From NCBI GenBank assembly GCA_022828595.1, contig JAKGHH010000008.1:6499728-6563727 (forward strand): a stretch of DNA of 64,000 nucleotides, given 5' to 3'. Every line of letters starts with the position of its first letter. Within the stretch, counting starts at the first letter, position 1. A program made the translations under genes and the position numbers. Source of the DNA: Nelumbo lutea. Its lineage: Eukaryota; Streptophyta; Magnoliopsida; Proteales; Nelumbonaceae. Of this stretch, positions 24,196 through 36,100 are shown piece after piece. The notes beneath the pieces are model-generated. The model was not told the DNA's origin. It searched no databases and saw only the letters and a list, made by a program, of their open reading frames with translations.

Positions 24196-27100
24196 AGTGT
24201 AAGTGTAGATTTAAAAAGGCTATGAACCCGATTCGGTCTGTCTTAAACTGATGCTAACCCAGTTTACAAAGCAGTAATTCAGGACAAGTTGAAGGCAAAA
24301 TAGGCATACAATTAAGTGGCAAACATCCAGCCACCCATGCTGAGGTGGCAAGAAGATGGTAGTACAATGAGTAAATGTACACATTAAAGACAATGAGAGA
24401 CAAATCAACTTATCTCTTCCCTTAATAGCACCCTTTCCTTACAATTGTGCCTAGAAAAGAGCTTGTCATCCCAACACTTGTTTGGCTAGTGTATCAGCAA
24501 AGGAATTATAACTACGCTTACACCAGCTAAAGGATACATCCATGTCCCTAGTGAACCATCTGAATTTTTTTCTTTTCATTGTTGTAGATCCACATCTTCA
24601 TTTCATTACTATAGATGTGAATCTGTCATTCAAATCTGATATAAGACTGATAAAAAATAAGAAAAGTGAAAGAGAAAAGAAGGTTACAGTAGAATAGAAG
24701 AAGAGAAAGGAGAAGAGAGTTCGATGGGTTTCTCTCTCCTTCACTAATCTTTTATCAATCTTAATAAATTATGCTAATTACAAGGCTGCCCTTTAAGTGG
24801 GTGGCCAGCAAAGCAAGAGCTTAAAAGAAATTAAAAAGAGATTAACAGGCCCATTAAGAAAAGACCCATTAACTCATAAAACAGATAGAACACTACTTAA
24901 ACATAAAACATATATAAGGGCCCATTCGGCCCAGTCTCTCTAAACTCCTCTCAAGCTGAGCATAGATGTCAATCATGCCTAGTTTGCTTATATAGTGTGT
25001 CAGCTTTCCTTTTGGAATACCTTTGGCTAAAACATCAGCCAATTGCTCTTCTGAAGCAATAAATGGCAATCAAACTTCCCCTGAAGCAACTTTCGCCCTT
25101 ATGAAATGTTTATCAACCTCTATTTGCTTAGTTTTGTCATGTTGAACAGGATTATGTGCAATGTTGATAGCTGCCTAGTTATCATAGTAGAGCATCATTG
25201 GCTTTTCATAGTCAATACCCAATTCTCCCAAAAGTGATATTCAACCACAATATTTCTGACACTCCATGTGCCATTGCCCTGTACTTTGCTTCAATAGAAG
25301 ATCTGGCAACTACAAATTGTTTTTTACTTCTCCATAGGACAATGTTCTCTGTCACCAAAGCACAATATCCCGAGGTGGATTTCCTATCATCAATACATTC
25401 GGCCTACTTTGCATTAGACTTGTTCATGGGTCGGGCCGGACCGGACTTGGACCGGGCTTTCGCTCTGTATTAACAGATTTTTTTAAGGCCCGAGCCCGAG
25501 CCCTGCCCGATCATCGGGCCTACAACTTGGGCCCGAGTCCGACCCTCATAAAAAGCCCGAGCCCGAAATTTAACCCATGCTGTTACTACTGCCGAAACGA
25601 CTGAATAGAGAGAGAAATTATAAAGAAAAAAATAAAAAATGTATATATTAAATTATAAATATATATTTCAATAAATATTATATTGTTTATATATTTTATA
25701 TAATATATAAAATACACATTATGTATTTTATAAAATATATAATGCTGAATTGGGCCGAGCCGGGCTCGGGCCTAGCTTTTTTGACAAATCCCAAGCCCAA
25801 CCTGAAACACAGTCGGGCTTACTGTGTTAGGCCCGAGATCAAGCCCGCGGGCCTAATTACATGACCAAGCCCGACTGGGGTGCGGGCCGGGCTGGGCCAT
25901 CGGGCTACCCAACCCATGAACAGGTCTAGTCAGCATCAGTGTATGCCTCTAGTTTCATGTGTCCATGCTTGGCAAACAGAATACCTTTCCCTGGAGTGCC
26001 TTTCAAGTAGCACAAAACTCTTTCTGTAGCTGCTAAATGCGTATTTCTGGGAGAATGCATAAATTGACTAATAACACTTACTACATAGGAAATATCTGGC
26101 CAAGTCATGCAGAGATATAACAACTTCCCGATCAGTCTCTGGAACACTCCCCTATCAGTCAACAATTCACCATCAGTAGCGGAAAGCTTATGGTTTATGT
26201 TTATAGGGGTGGAAGCCGGTTTAGCACCAAGTTTACTAGTCTCTACAAGGGATATCAAGAACATACTTGCGTTGAGAAATGAAGATACCGTCCTTAGATT
26301 AGAAACTTCAATTCCCAAGAAGTATCTGAGATCCCCCAAATATTTTATCTCAAATTTAATGTTAAGAAATCTTTTGAGCTTAATCACTTCCTAAGTTTCA
26401 TTACCCGTAACCACAATGTCATCAATATAAACAATCAGAAAAGTCACCAAAGAGTTACTTTTCTTCACAAACAAATTATGGTCAGATTGAGTCTGTGTAT
26501 AACCAAAAGAAACAATGGCAGCTTTGAATCTCTCAACCTAGGCTCTAGGGGACTGCTTGAGAGTTGAGACCATAAAGAGACTTCTTCAATTTGCACACCT
26601 TCCCTTGCATTTCCTTTCCATACACCCCTGGAGGTAAAGACATATAGACCTCTTATGTAGGTCTCCATTCAAGAAGGCATTTTTGACATCAAACTGGTGA
26701 AGGGGCCAATCAAAAGTAGCAACTAGAGACAACAAAACTCGAACTGAAGTCATTTTAGCCACAAGAGCAAAAGTCTTAAGGTAATCAATATCATACATCT
26801 GAGTGTAACCCTTAGCAACCATTGAGTCTTAAACCTCTCAATAGTGCCATCAGAATGATATTTGATAGTGAATACCCATTTACAACCCATTGGTTCCTTC
26901 CTTTCAGGCAAATCCACAATATCCCAGGTATGGTTCTTATGCAAAGCATCTAGCTCAGTCATCATAGCATCCCTTCATTCAGGTTCAGACAAGGCTTTTG
27001 GTATAGACCTAGGAATCACATAGGTAGAAATAGAGGCAAGAAAAGAATAACAGGTAGGGGATAGAAGGTTGTAGGAAAATGTTTAGAGATACAATGTGCT

Positions 27101-30100
27101 AAACACTTCCGCTTGCCTTTGCAAAGGGCAATAGGAAGGTCAAGGTCTGGGAAGGGGGTAGGTGGGTCAGAGGAAGGCTGACCTATTACCTCAGTTGTGA
27201 TGGGAGGTGCAAGAGGCTCTGATGAAGGAGTGAAAACAACTTGTCCATGCTTGAATCTTTGTCTTTGGTACCACCCTTAGAGAACAAGATGTGAGGAAAA
27301 TATAGGTGGATGAGCTAGGGGAGGAGGGGGAGCAGGAACATATGAGGTAGACACAGTGGAAGGAGAGGCAATAGAAGACTACCAAAGGAAGCACTAGAGT
27401 CAGCAAAAGTGACATCCCTAAAGACAAAGCGGGTGCCACGAACCGGATCAAAACAACAATATCCTTTATGTGTGGAGGCATATCCTAGAAAAATGCACTT
27501 ATGTGCCTTAGGCTCAAATTTGTGTCTTTGATGATTATGAACATATATATAGCAGGTGCACCCAAAAACTTAGAGAAGAAGAAAAAAGAGATCCTCATCC
27601 AGAAAGAGAAGGCTAAATGGGATCTTGAAACCCAGAACCCGGGAAGGCATACGGTAAAAAAAGTGGTAGTAAGGACAACATCCCCCCAAAATTTAATAGG
27701 AACATGAGATGCAAAAAGGAGGCATCTAGCAACCTCAACCACATGATGTTCTTCCTTTCCGCTATTCCATTCTGTTGTGGAGTGTAGGAATAAGAACTCT
27801 GGTGAATAACCCCAAAGGTCTCAAATTAGGATGAGAGGTACTTCTCAAAATATTCCTTAGCATTATCAGATCGGAATATTTTGATTCGGGTGTTAAACTG
27901 GGTAAGGATAAGTTCACGAAATTTTGCACAATAGTTGGTAATTCATCCCGGGATCTCATGAGATAAATCCAAGTATAGCGAGAATAATCATCAATAAAGA
28001 GGATAAAATACTTGTAACCTTCCATAGTAGGCAAATGATATGGCCCCCACACATCAGAGTGCATAATATGAAAAGGAAAAATAAATATTTTATTGCTTAT
28101 TGAATAAGAATGTCTACAATGCTTTGCTAGTTCACAAGACTCACAATGAAGGTAAATGACATAGCATGACTCTATCAATAGGCTTTGGCAAAACAGACTC
28201 CAAAGCAACTCCATTAGATGGTCCAAGACTCCTATCAGGTCTATCCAACAAGTATATTCCATTCACCTCTTGGCCACTCCCAATCGTCCTCTGGGATTTC
28301 AGGTCCTGGAAAACACAATGGGTAGGAAAAAAAGGTTATGCTGCAGTTCATGGATTTCGTCAAACCACTAACAGATAAAATGTTGGTATTAAGCTTGGGG
28401 ACATGAAGAACAGAGGATAAAACAAGTGTGTCAAAGGCCTTGATATCTTCTTTGCTAGAGATGGGAGCAAGAGCCCATCAACAAGGGATATCTTCTCTCT
28501 AGCATATAGGAGCTGATATGAACAAAAGAGGTTAGACAAACTGGTCATATGGTCTAATGCACCAGAGTCAATAATCCAAGGGATTTTATGATTACCTGAA
28601 ATTGTAGCATGATTTGCAGAAGCACGAGTACCTGAGTCAGAAAATGCGGATGATGAGGTGTTGCCTGAAGGGTTGGAAGTTGAAACAGTGGTCTCCAGGT
28701 GATTAAGTAACCTCCCATACTTTTCAAACTCTGCCTTTACTACTGCCAGCTGCTCCATAGCTGATCTTTCTTCACTTTCCTTGTTTTCAGAAGCAAATTT
28801 AGAGTGAGTTCATACAACATCCCAACGAGAGGCGCGAGCTGCAGCCCCTCCTTGAACCTTACAAGTAAACTAGGAAAGAAAAGCAAGAATCACAACTGAG
28901 CCCAAAATATTTTTTCCCTATTTACCCCTTGCTTAGCTAACACATTTGACAAAGTATTTGCTGATCCCCCATCCACTGTACAGTGACCAACATGTTTCTT
29001 GTCAACCAACTAAATTTCTTCATTTCATTCTTGTAACACCACATAGCCTCTTCAGGATTTTTCAACCAACCCACCACCACTTTGGAATCCCCCTCGGTTA
29101 TTAGGTGTTGTACCCCCAGCTGGTTTGCAAATTGCACTCCTTGTACAGCAGCTAAAAGTTCTGCCTTGATGGAGTCCCCAATTCCCAAGGGACCTGAGTA
29201 GATCAACAAAATCTCTCCCTTCTGATTTCTCAAAGCACCCCCCATTCCGGATAATTATGGATTACCCATGCTACTTCCATCAAAGTTGAACTTTAGTGAG
29301 CCTTCGGATGGAGGAGACCAGCTTGTAATTGATTTGTCCTTTAGAGATGAACACCTCGCTACTGTTGACCAATTTCTCCAAAGGTCATTAAAGGAGAATT
29401 GATGAAAGATTTCCAAGGTCTTCAGCCAAGGTATTGCTCTATTTAACACACAGTCTTTCAAATCCTGACTGTTCCTTTCCTTTTCTTGAAAAATTATAAT
29501 ATTCCTTTCTTCTCAAAGAGTCCAAATCAAGGTAGCACGAGCACATCTCCACATAATTCTCCCTATTGTTGTAGGCCAATAAAAGGTAGAATGGTTGAAG
29601 AGCATGTGAACTTCTGCTAGTAGACTCCAACTACCCCCAAACAACGAAAGTAGCCAAGCCCAAAGGTCTGTAGAAAAGGGACAAGATATTAATAGGTGGT
29701 AATAATCCTCATTGTGAGCTCTACAGATGATACACCAATTAGGAGAAATACAAAGGAAAGGTCTTCTCTTTTGTAGGTTATCTAGAGTGTTTACTTTCCC
29801 ATGGAATACTTCCCAACAAAACGCCATAATTTTTGAGGGAACTGGCCTGCACCAAATTTCTTTTGACGGAAAGGGTTGGTGAGTAGAAGGTTGAGAGATG
29901 GACTTGAAGAAAGAAGCACAAGTGAAGGTTCCATTGGGTCTAGGAGTCCAAACCCTCTTATCGGGCTTGGAGGGATCCAAACAAACCTGATTAAGACAAC
30001 CAAGCAAAACAGAAAGAGAGTCAATTTCATCAACCCTAAGTCCTCTGCAAAACCCAAAATCCCAAGTAGGATCTAAGGGTGTTCCAAAAGGTGAGACAAA

Positions 30101-33100
30101 TTTTGAGACCACCTCTTTTTTGTACAAAGAAACAGAAAATAGCGAAGGGAACAAATCCTTTAAAGGTGTGTCTCCTACCCAAATATCCTCCCAAACTTCA
30201 TACCTGATAAAATTGAGGAATTGAGGAAGGGTGTTGTGAATAGCCTTCCAAGGTGCTGCTAGGTTAGCTTGCCTTGATACACCAACATCCCATCCATTCT
30301 CTGACCTCCCATGAATGCTTCCCACCACCTCATGCCACAATCTCTCTCTTTCCAATGGCCATCGCCACAACCATTTCCCTAACAGAGCTTGATTTTTTCT
30401 AGTTACCCTCCCAAGTCCCAAACCCCCCTCTTCTTTACTTCTGCACACAATTTCCCAATTAACCAAGTGATCATTTTTTTCTTGTCCCGGCTCCCATAAG
30501 AAATCTCTCAACTTCTCCAGTTTCCTAGCTTCCCTAACTGGTATCCTAAAAACAGACCAAAAATAGGTAGGTAAGTTAGCCAAGGTAGCTCTTATTAGGG
30601 TAATTCTCCCTCCTAAAGAGATATAATTCCTCTTCTATGAGGCTAATCTCTTCTCAAACTTTTCTATCACTGGGGTCCAAAATCTACTCTCCCTAGGATT
30701 TGCCCCTAAAGGAAACCCTAAATATGACATGGGCCAAGCAGAGGTGGAACACTCAAGAGACTCCGCAATAGCCTCGACCTCCCCTACCTTCAAATTTATA
30801 CCCGCTATGTAGCTCTTTTCCAAATTTATACTCAAATTAGAAATACTTTCAAATCCTTTGATTAGCTCCTTTAGGTTTGCTACCTTTTCGCTAAAACCTC
30901 ATTCACAAAAAATCATTAGGTTATCTGCAATCTAAAGGTGGGTGACGGGGACTTGGTGTCACCCTATTCTCCAACCCCTAATGGCATCTTCACTGTCAGC
31001 CTTAGTAATGATCCTACTAATCACATCAGCTACTAAGGTAAAAAGGAAGGGTGAGAGTGGATCCCTTTGCCTGACACCCCTACAAGTTGGAAAAAAGTCC
31101 CTCACCATACCATTTACCAAAAGAGAGTAGTGACAAGTATTGATACACCCAAAAATCCAACTACACCACTTGTCCCCAAATCCACTGTTTTGCATAACCT
31201 CTAATAGAAACTTCCAGTCCACCAAATCATAGGCCTTTTCAAGTTCCAATTTACAAATGAAACCTCTCTTACTAGACCTTTTCATTTCCTCCACACACTC
31301 ATTCACAATTAAGATCTGATCTGTTATTTGTCGCCCTTGAATGAAAGCCCCTTGGGTTTCACTAATGATAGAAGGGAGGACTGTTTTGATCCTCAACGAG
31401 AGCACTTAAGCCAGAATTTTATAGATGCTTGTCACCAAACTAATAGGCCTATAATCTTTTGGGTGGTTGGCATCATTCTTCTTAGGTATCAAGGCCAAAA
31501 AGGCGACATTAATTCCAGGGCTTATAGTGTGATTGTCTACAAATTCCTTGAAGACTTCAACTAAATCCTCTTTCAACACCTCCCAATAGTCTTGATAAAA
31601 ACCCATTGTAAAGCCATCTGGACCTGGAGCTTTGGATCTATCCATTAGAAAGACAACTTTCTTAATCTCTTCTTCCTCGAAATCCCTTTCCAGCCATCTT
31701 GCCACTCCGTCATCACTTTCCTTGTTTTCACCCTCAGGCATTATGGCAACATTAGCATTCTTAGGCTTCCCAGTCTAATCATTCTTCTTTAAGTTGCTGT
31801 TATTATTGTTGTTCCGAAACCCATCCGAGAGAAGATCTGGATGAAGTTTCCAACAAGTGTCCTTAGTATGCTTTGGCTTTTGTAGTATTCACATATTACT
31901 TCCTTCTTCTCAATCGGCCCCTTCGCCTTTATTCCAGCATGTGCAAAGTGTTCTGTAGGTGGTCCTTGTAACTGTACTTGCCGCCTACTCTCTTCACTAC
32001 ATACCATGGCATATGCTTGGACAAGAGTGACCTCATCTTTGGCCAGGATGTTCTACCTAGTAATGTCGAACTCAGGGTTGAGTTCTGTGAGAAACTCAAA
32101 CACCTGTTTCGTTCCACTATTTTTCTAAATGTGTTTGCATCTTTAGTACTCTCCCATACAACTGTTTCCGTAACATCAATTTTCTGCCATAGTGACTTCA
32201 ACATGGAGTAATAAACCGCTACACTCTTCTCCCCATATCTCAGATTGTTTACATCACTTTTCAACTTATAGGCTCTTGCAACATTTGACTTCTATGAATA
32301 TGTTTCCGTGACACTGTCCCAAATCTCCTTGGCTGAGGTCATCCAGAGGTAATGCTGACTTATATAGGGCTACATAGAATTTACCAACCACTCAATCACT
32401 ATGTAGTTCTCCTGCATCAATTTCTCATATGCAGGGTTTGTCTCTGTAGGTTTCACCTTACTACCTGTGAGATACCCTAGTTTACCTCTACTGCAAACAT
32501 AAATCCGTATGGATTGTGCCCCCAGGCTAGATAATTGGTTCCATCTAGTTTGATTGTGGTCACACCAGTCAAAAAGGAATCTACCGGACCAACCCCGAAG
32601 ACCGACATCTGCTTCATTTCACTTCTAGATTGCTCCATCGATCAAAACAAAAAAAAACTAGCTTTTCAATCTTTATAGACCTAACTAAGGTCAGTACAGT
32701 ACCTGGAGATTCAAAAACTAGGGTTTCACTACACTTGACTGTCGGGGAGGAAAAGAGAAGTAGCTGCTCCTACCGGAGCTTCCCAACCTTCTTCAAATCT
32801 CAATCATACACTTCTGGGGATCAAACTACACCTCCCAAGCGCTAAGCGCGCCCAATCCTTCTCCTTAACCTGTTACTTGAAATCTCTCTAGTTGGCTAGG
32901 GTTTTGGGCAGAAAAATTACAGCTTCAATTTCTGGCAAATTTCGGCCATATTCTAACTCTCCAAACCCTCTACCAACTAGGCAAATAGTCCTCTGATTGA
33001 TCAGCAACTTATCTCTCCATACACTCTTCTAATTGAAGGGTGTATGAGAAAAAAAAAAAAGAAAACGAAAAGAGGAAGAACTGCTCTGATACCGAGATGT

Positions 33101-36100
33101 GAATCTGTCCTTCAAATCTGATATAAAACTGATAAAAAATAAGAAAAGTGAGAGAGAAAAGAAGGTTACAACAGAATAGAAGAAGAAGATGGAGAAGAAG
33201 AGAAAGGAGAAGAGAGTTCGATGGGTTTCTCTCTCCCTTCACTAATATTTGATTAATCTTAATAAATTATGCTAATTACAAGTCTGCCCTTTAAGTGGGC
33301 GGCCAGCAAAGCAAGAACTTAAAAGAAATTAAAAAGAGATTAACAGGCCCATTAAGAGAAGGCCCATTAACTCATAAAACAGATAGAACACCACTTAAAG
33401 TCTGAATATAAAGCAAGTATTCTCCCCTCTTCATTCCTAAATACTAGGGGTGCAAATGGATCAGATCATGATCTGATCCGATCCGATTCGATTTGGTTTA
33501 ATTCGGATCACCCCTGTTTGGATCTTTTGATCGGATCATATGATCCGATCAGAAATCCGATCGTATTCGGATCTCCCCCATCCGATGCGATGTATATTAT
33601 ATATTTATAAGTATATATATAATACATATATATATATATATGTTATTTATTTATTTATTTATTTATAAATATATTTTTATATTATATTTTTTATAAATTT
33701 GTTATATTATTTATATTTTTATAAAAACATGTATATATATGATGAAAATAATTAAAAAAATACTTGTATTTTTTGTTTTTACTTTATTTAAATTAGTATA
33801 TTTTATTTTTGTTTCAGTAATTTTTAAAGAAAACAAGTCAGATCGGATCAATGAAGATCCGACTTACCGATAGGATTCGAATTCAAATCGAGTCCTATCA
33901 GATCCAATCAGATCTTCGGATTGGATCCGGACATGAAGAATGTCGGATCGTTTTCAAATATACCCTTATTCGAATCCGATTCGATCCATTTGCATCCCTA
34001 CTAAATACACCTCCAATTCCTTATGGTCTTGGGTTTCCCATGATACTACCATCAAAGTTTAGTTTTATTTTATATGGGACAGAATTTGCCACTTCCTTCC
34101 ATTTTCTAAAAATGTCATCCGTAGTAACATTAGTAAAGGTTTCTAGAGATTTGAGCCATTGAGCCACCCTAATCATTATTGTTTCAATCAAGCCTTCCTT
34201 TCTTCTTTCTTCCTCCAAGAATATTCTTAAATTCCTTGCTTCCCATATTCTCCATAATATTGCCGCTCTAGTGCATCTCCACATTAGTTTTCCCTTCTTC
34301 TTTAGCCACAGAAAGAATGTAGGAGTGAACAAGCTTTGCACATCAATCAGAGGATTCCACCTACACCCGAACAAAGAGAAAAACCATTCCCAAATATATG
34401 CAGTAAAAGTACAAAAGATAAGTAGATGGTAACAGTTCTCTCTATTAGCTTTGCATAAAACACACCAGTGTGGGGATATACTCCAATTTTTGTGCTTTCT
34501 TTGAAGCAGTTCACAAGTGTTGATCTTTTCATGGATAGCTTCCCAATAGAAAGCTCCAATTCCAGAAGCTTGCACCAAAGCTCATTAGCTGGGAAAGAAG
34601 GCAAAGAACTAATGGAGGGTTGAGAGAGGGCTCTATAGAAAGAAGCACAAGAGAAAGAACCAGAAGGGGTACATGTCCAAACTCGGTTATCCACTAGAGA
34701 GTTTGAGGGAAGGTTTCCAGAAGCTAACTTCTTTAGGATTAGCATTTAGCACCAAGGGGTAGACCTAGATAGGTTAGAGGCCGTGGACTATTGCTACACC
34801 CTAAAATGTTTGCACACTCTACCATCACATCTCCCCTTTAGCCATGTTGATCCCAGCAATGCAACGCTTCTCAAAATTTATTTTTAAATTTGACATTCTA
34901 GCAAAGAGTTGTACTGACAGCTTTAAGTGATTCACCCATTCCAATTCACCTTCCTCACAAAATAAAAGTCTACAAACTGTAGATAGGCGATCGACACACT
35001 TTCCTTCTCAAAATTTATTTTTGAGTTACACTCTCTTCCCCCTACCCTTCTTCCCTCCCTCCCTCCCCCCCCCCCCCCTCTCTCTCCCCTCTTTTCCTTG
35101 TGGGTTCCCTCCAATTTCCATTGACATTCCCCTTCTCCACCAGCTCTCACTCTCCTCCGATTGCCACCCTCCAGAATTCTACTGCTGGAGAACTATGATG
35201 GCCTGATCCCTCGTTGGAGGGTATCTAATGCAGGTGCAGCCCCCTCCAGGGGTCCGGCTGGTTCCCATCTCCGCCGCCAGTGAGTTCCTTGGACTTTTGG
35301 GGTTTGACAACAAATGCCATATCCATACTCTTACACCTAGAAATCTCGGGTTGGCCCTAGGGCCCTTGAATGTTAAAATTTTCTAATGAACCTATGTAAC
35401 CTAGATACAAAGACATGGCTGGACAAGGTGTCAAATACAAAATTTACATCAAATTTGAAGTATCCAACATGATATGGCACCCTTGTATGGGGGTATCCAG
35501 GTATCATAGAACAACACTGAAATCAATCCAAACAGACAACTTTTAACACCTCAAATTTTGGCAGCGAGAATAGTGACTAACTTGACATGTTTTCTCTTTG
35601 ATATAGTGATTTGAAGCTTAAGTATTCGCCAATAACTTGGAATGTTCAATATTTTGCATCCTACATCACCATCTAGGAGGGGAACATTATGTGGAGAGTA
35701 GTACTCATGCTACTACTTTATGGAACATTTGGGAGGAAAGAAATTCTAGGAAATTTCCCTACAAGATGTAATTCTATGAAAATATTGTTGATTTGATGTC
35801 TGGTAGAGTTGCCCATTGGATTTTGATAAGAGACAAGTTCAGAGGCATTTCAATGAATTCAAATTTCAAAGCTTGGCAGGTGGTTGCATGCTTTTATTTT
35901 TCATAGATGTCTTGTTGGGCAGCTGTCATTCCCCTCAAGAAGATATTAAGTTTAACTTCAATGGGTGCTCTATGGGGAACCCAAGGCTTCTGGAATTGAA
36001 GATGTGCTTAGGGATGATGTGGCTGGGATTGTTATGGTTTTCTCTGGTCCTATTGATGAGCAAACTTCCTTGAGGTCTTAGAGGGGTGTCTTATAGAGTT

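Larger units (their letters stand above)
24616..33399 (-). mobile_element. Ty1/Copia LTR retrotransposon, nested inside a LINE and itself carrying a LINE and a hAT insertion
   Basis: Related LTRs lie at 24616-24944 (3' LTR) and 33098-33399 (5' LTR, outer end missing). Both begin TGTGAATCTGTC on the plus strand and differ at about 14 sites over ~285 bases by eye, plus a 12-base indel. Next to the 5' LTR is CGGTATCAGAGCAG, resembling an initiator-Met tRNA primer site. Internal order on the minus strand is gag, protease, integrase, RT and RNase H, the Copia order. CTTGAGAGGAG beside the 3' LTR is a likely polypurine tract. Stops and insertions make it non-autonomous. Confidence 0.9.

Noticed and set aside
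34932..35206. Gly/Arg- and Pro-rich peptides around 35.0-35.2 kb
   Set aside because: They are translations of a C14 run and CT-rich low-complexity DNA.
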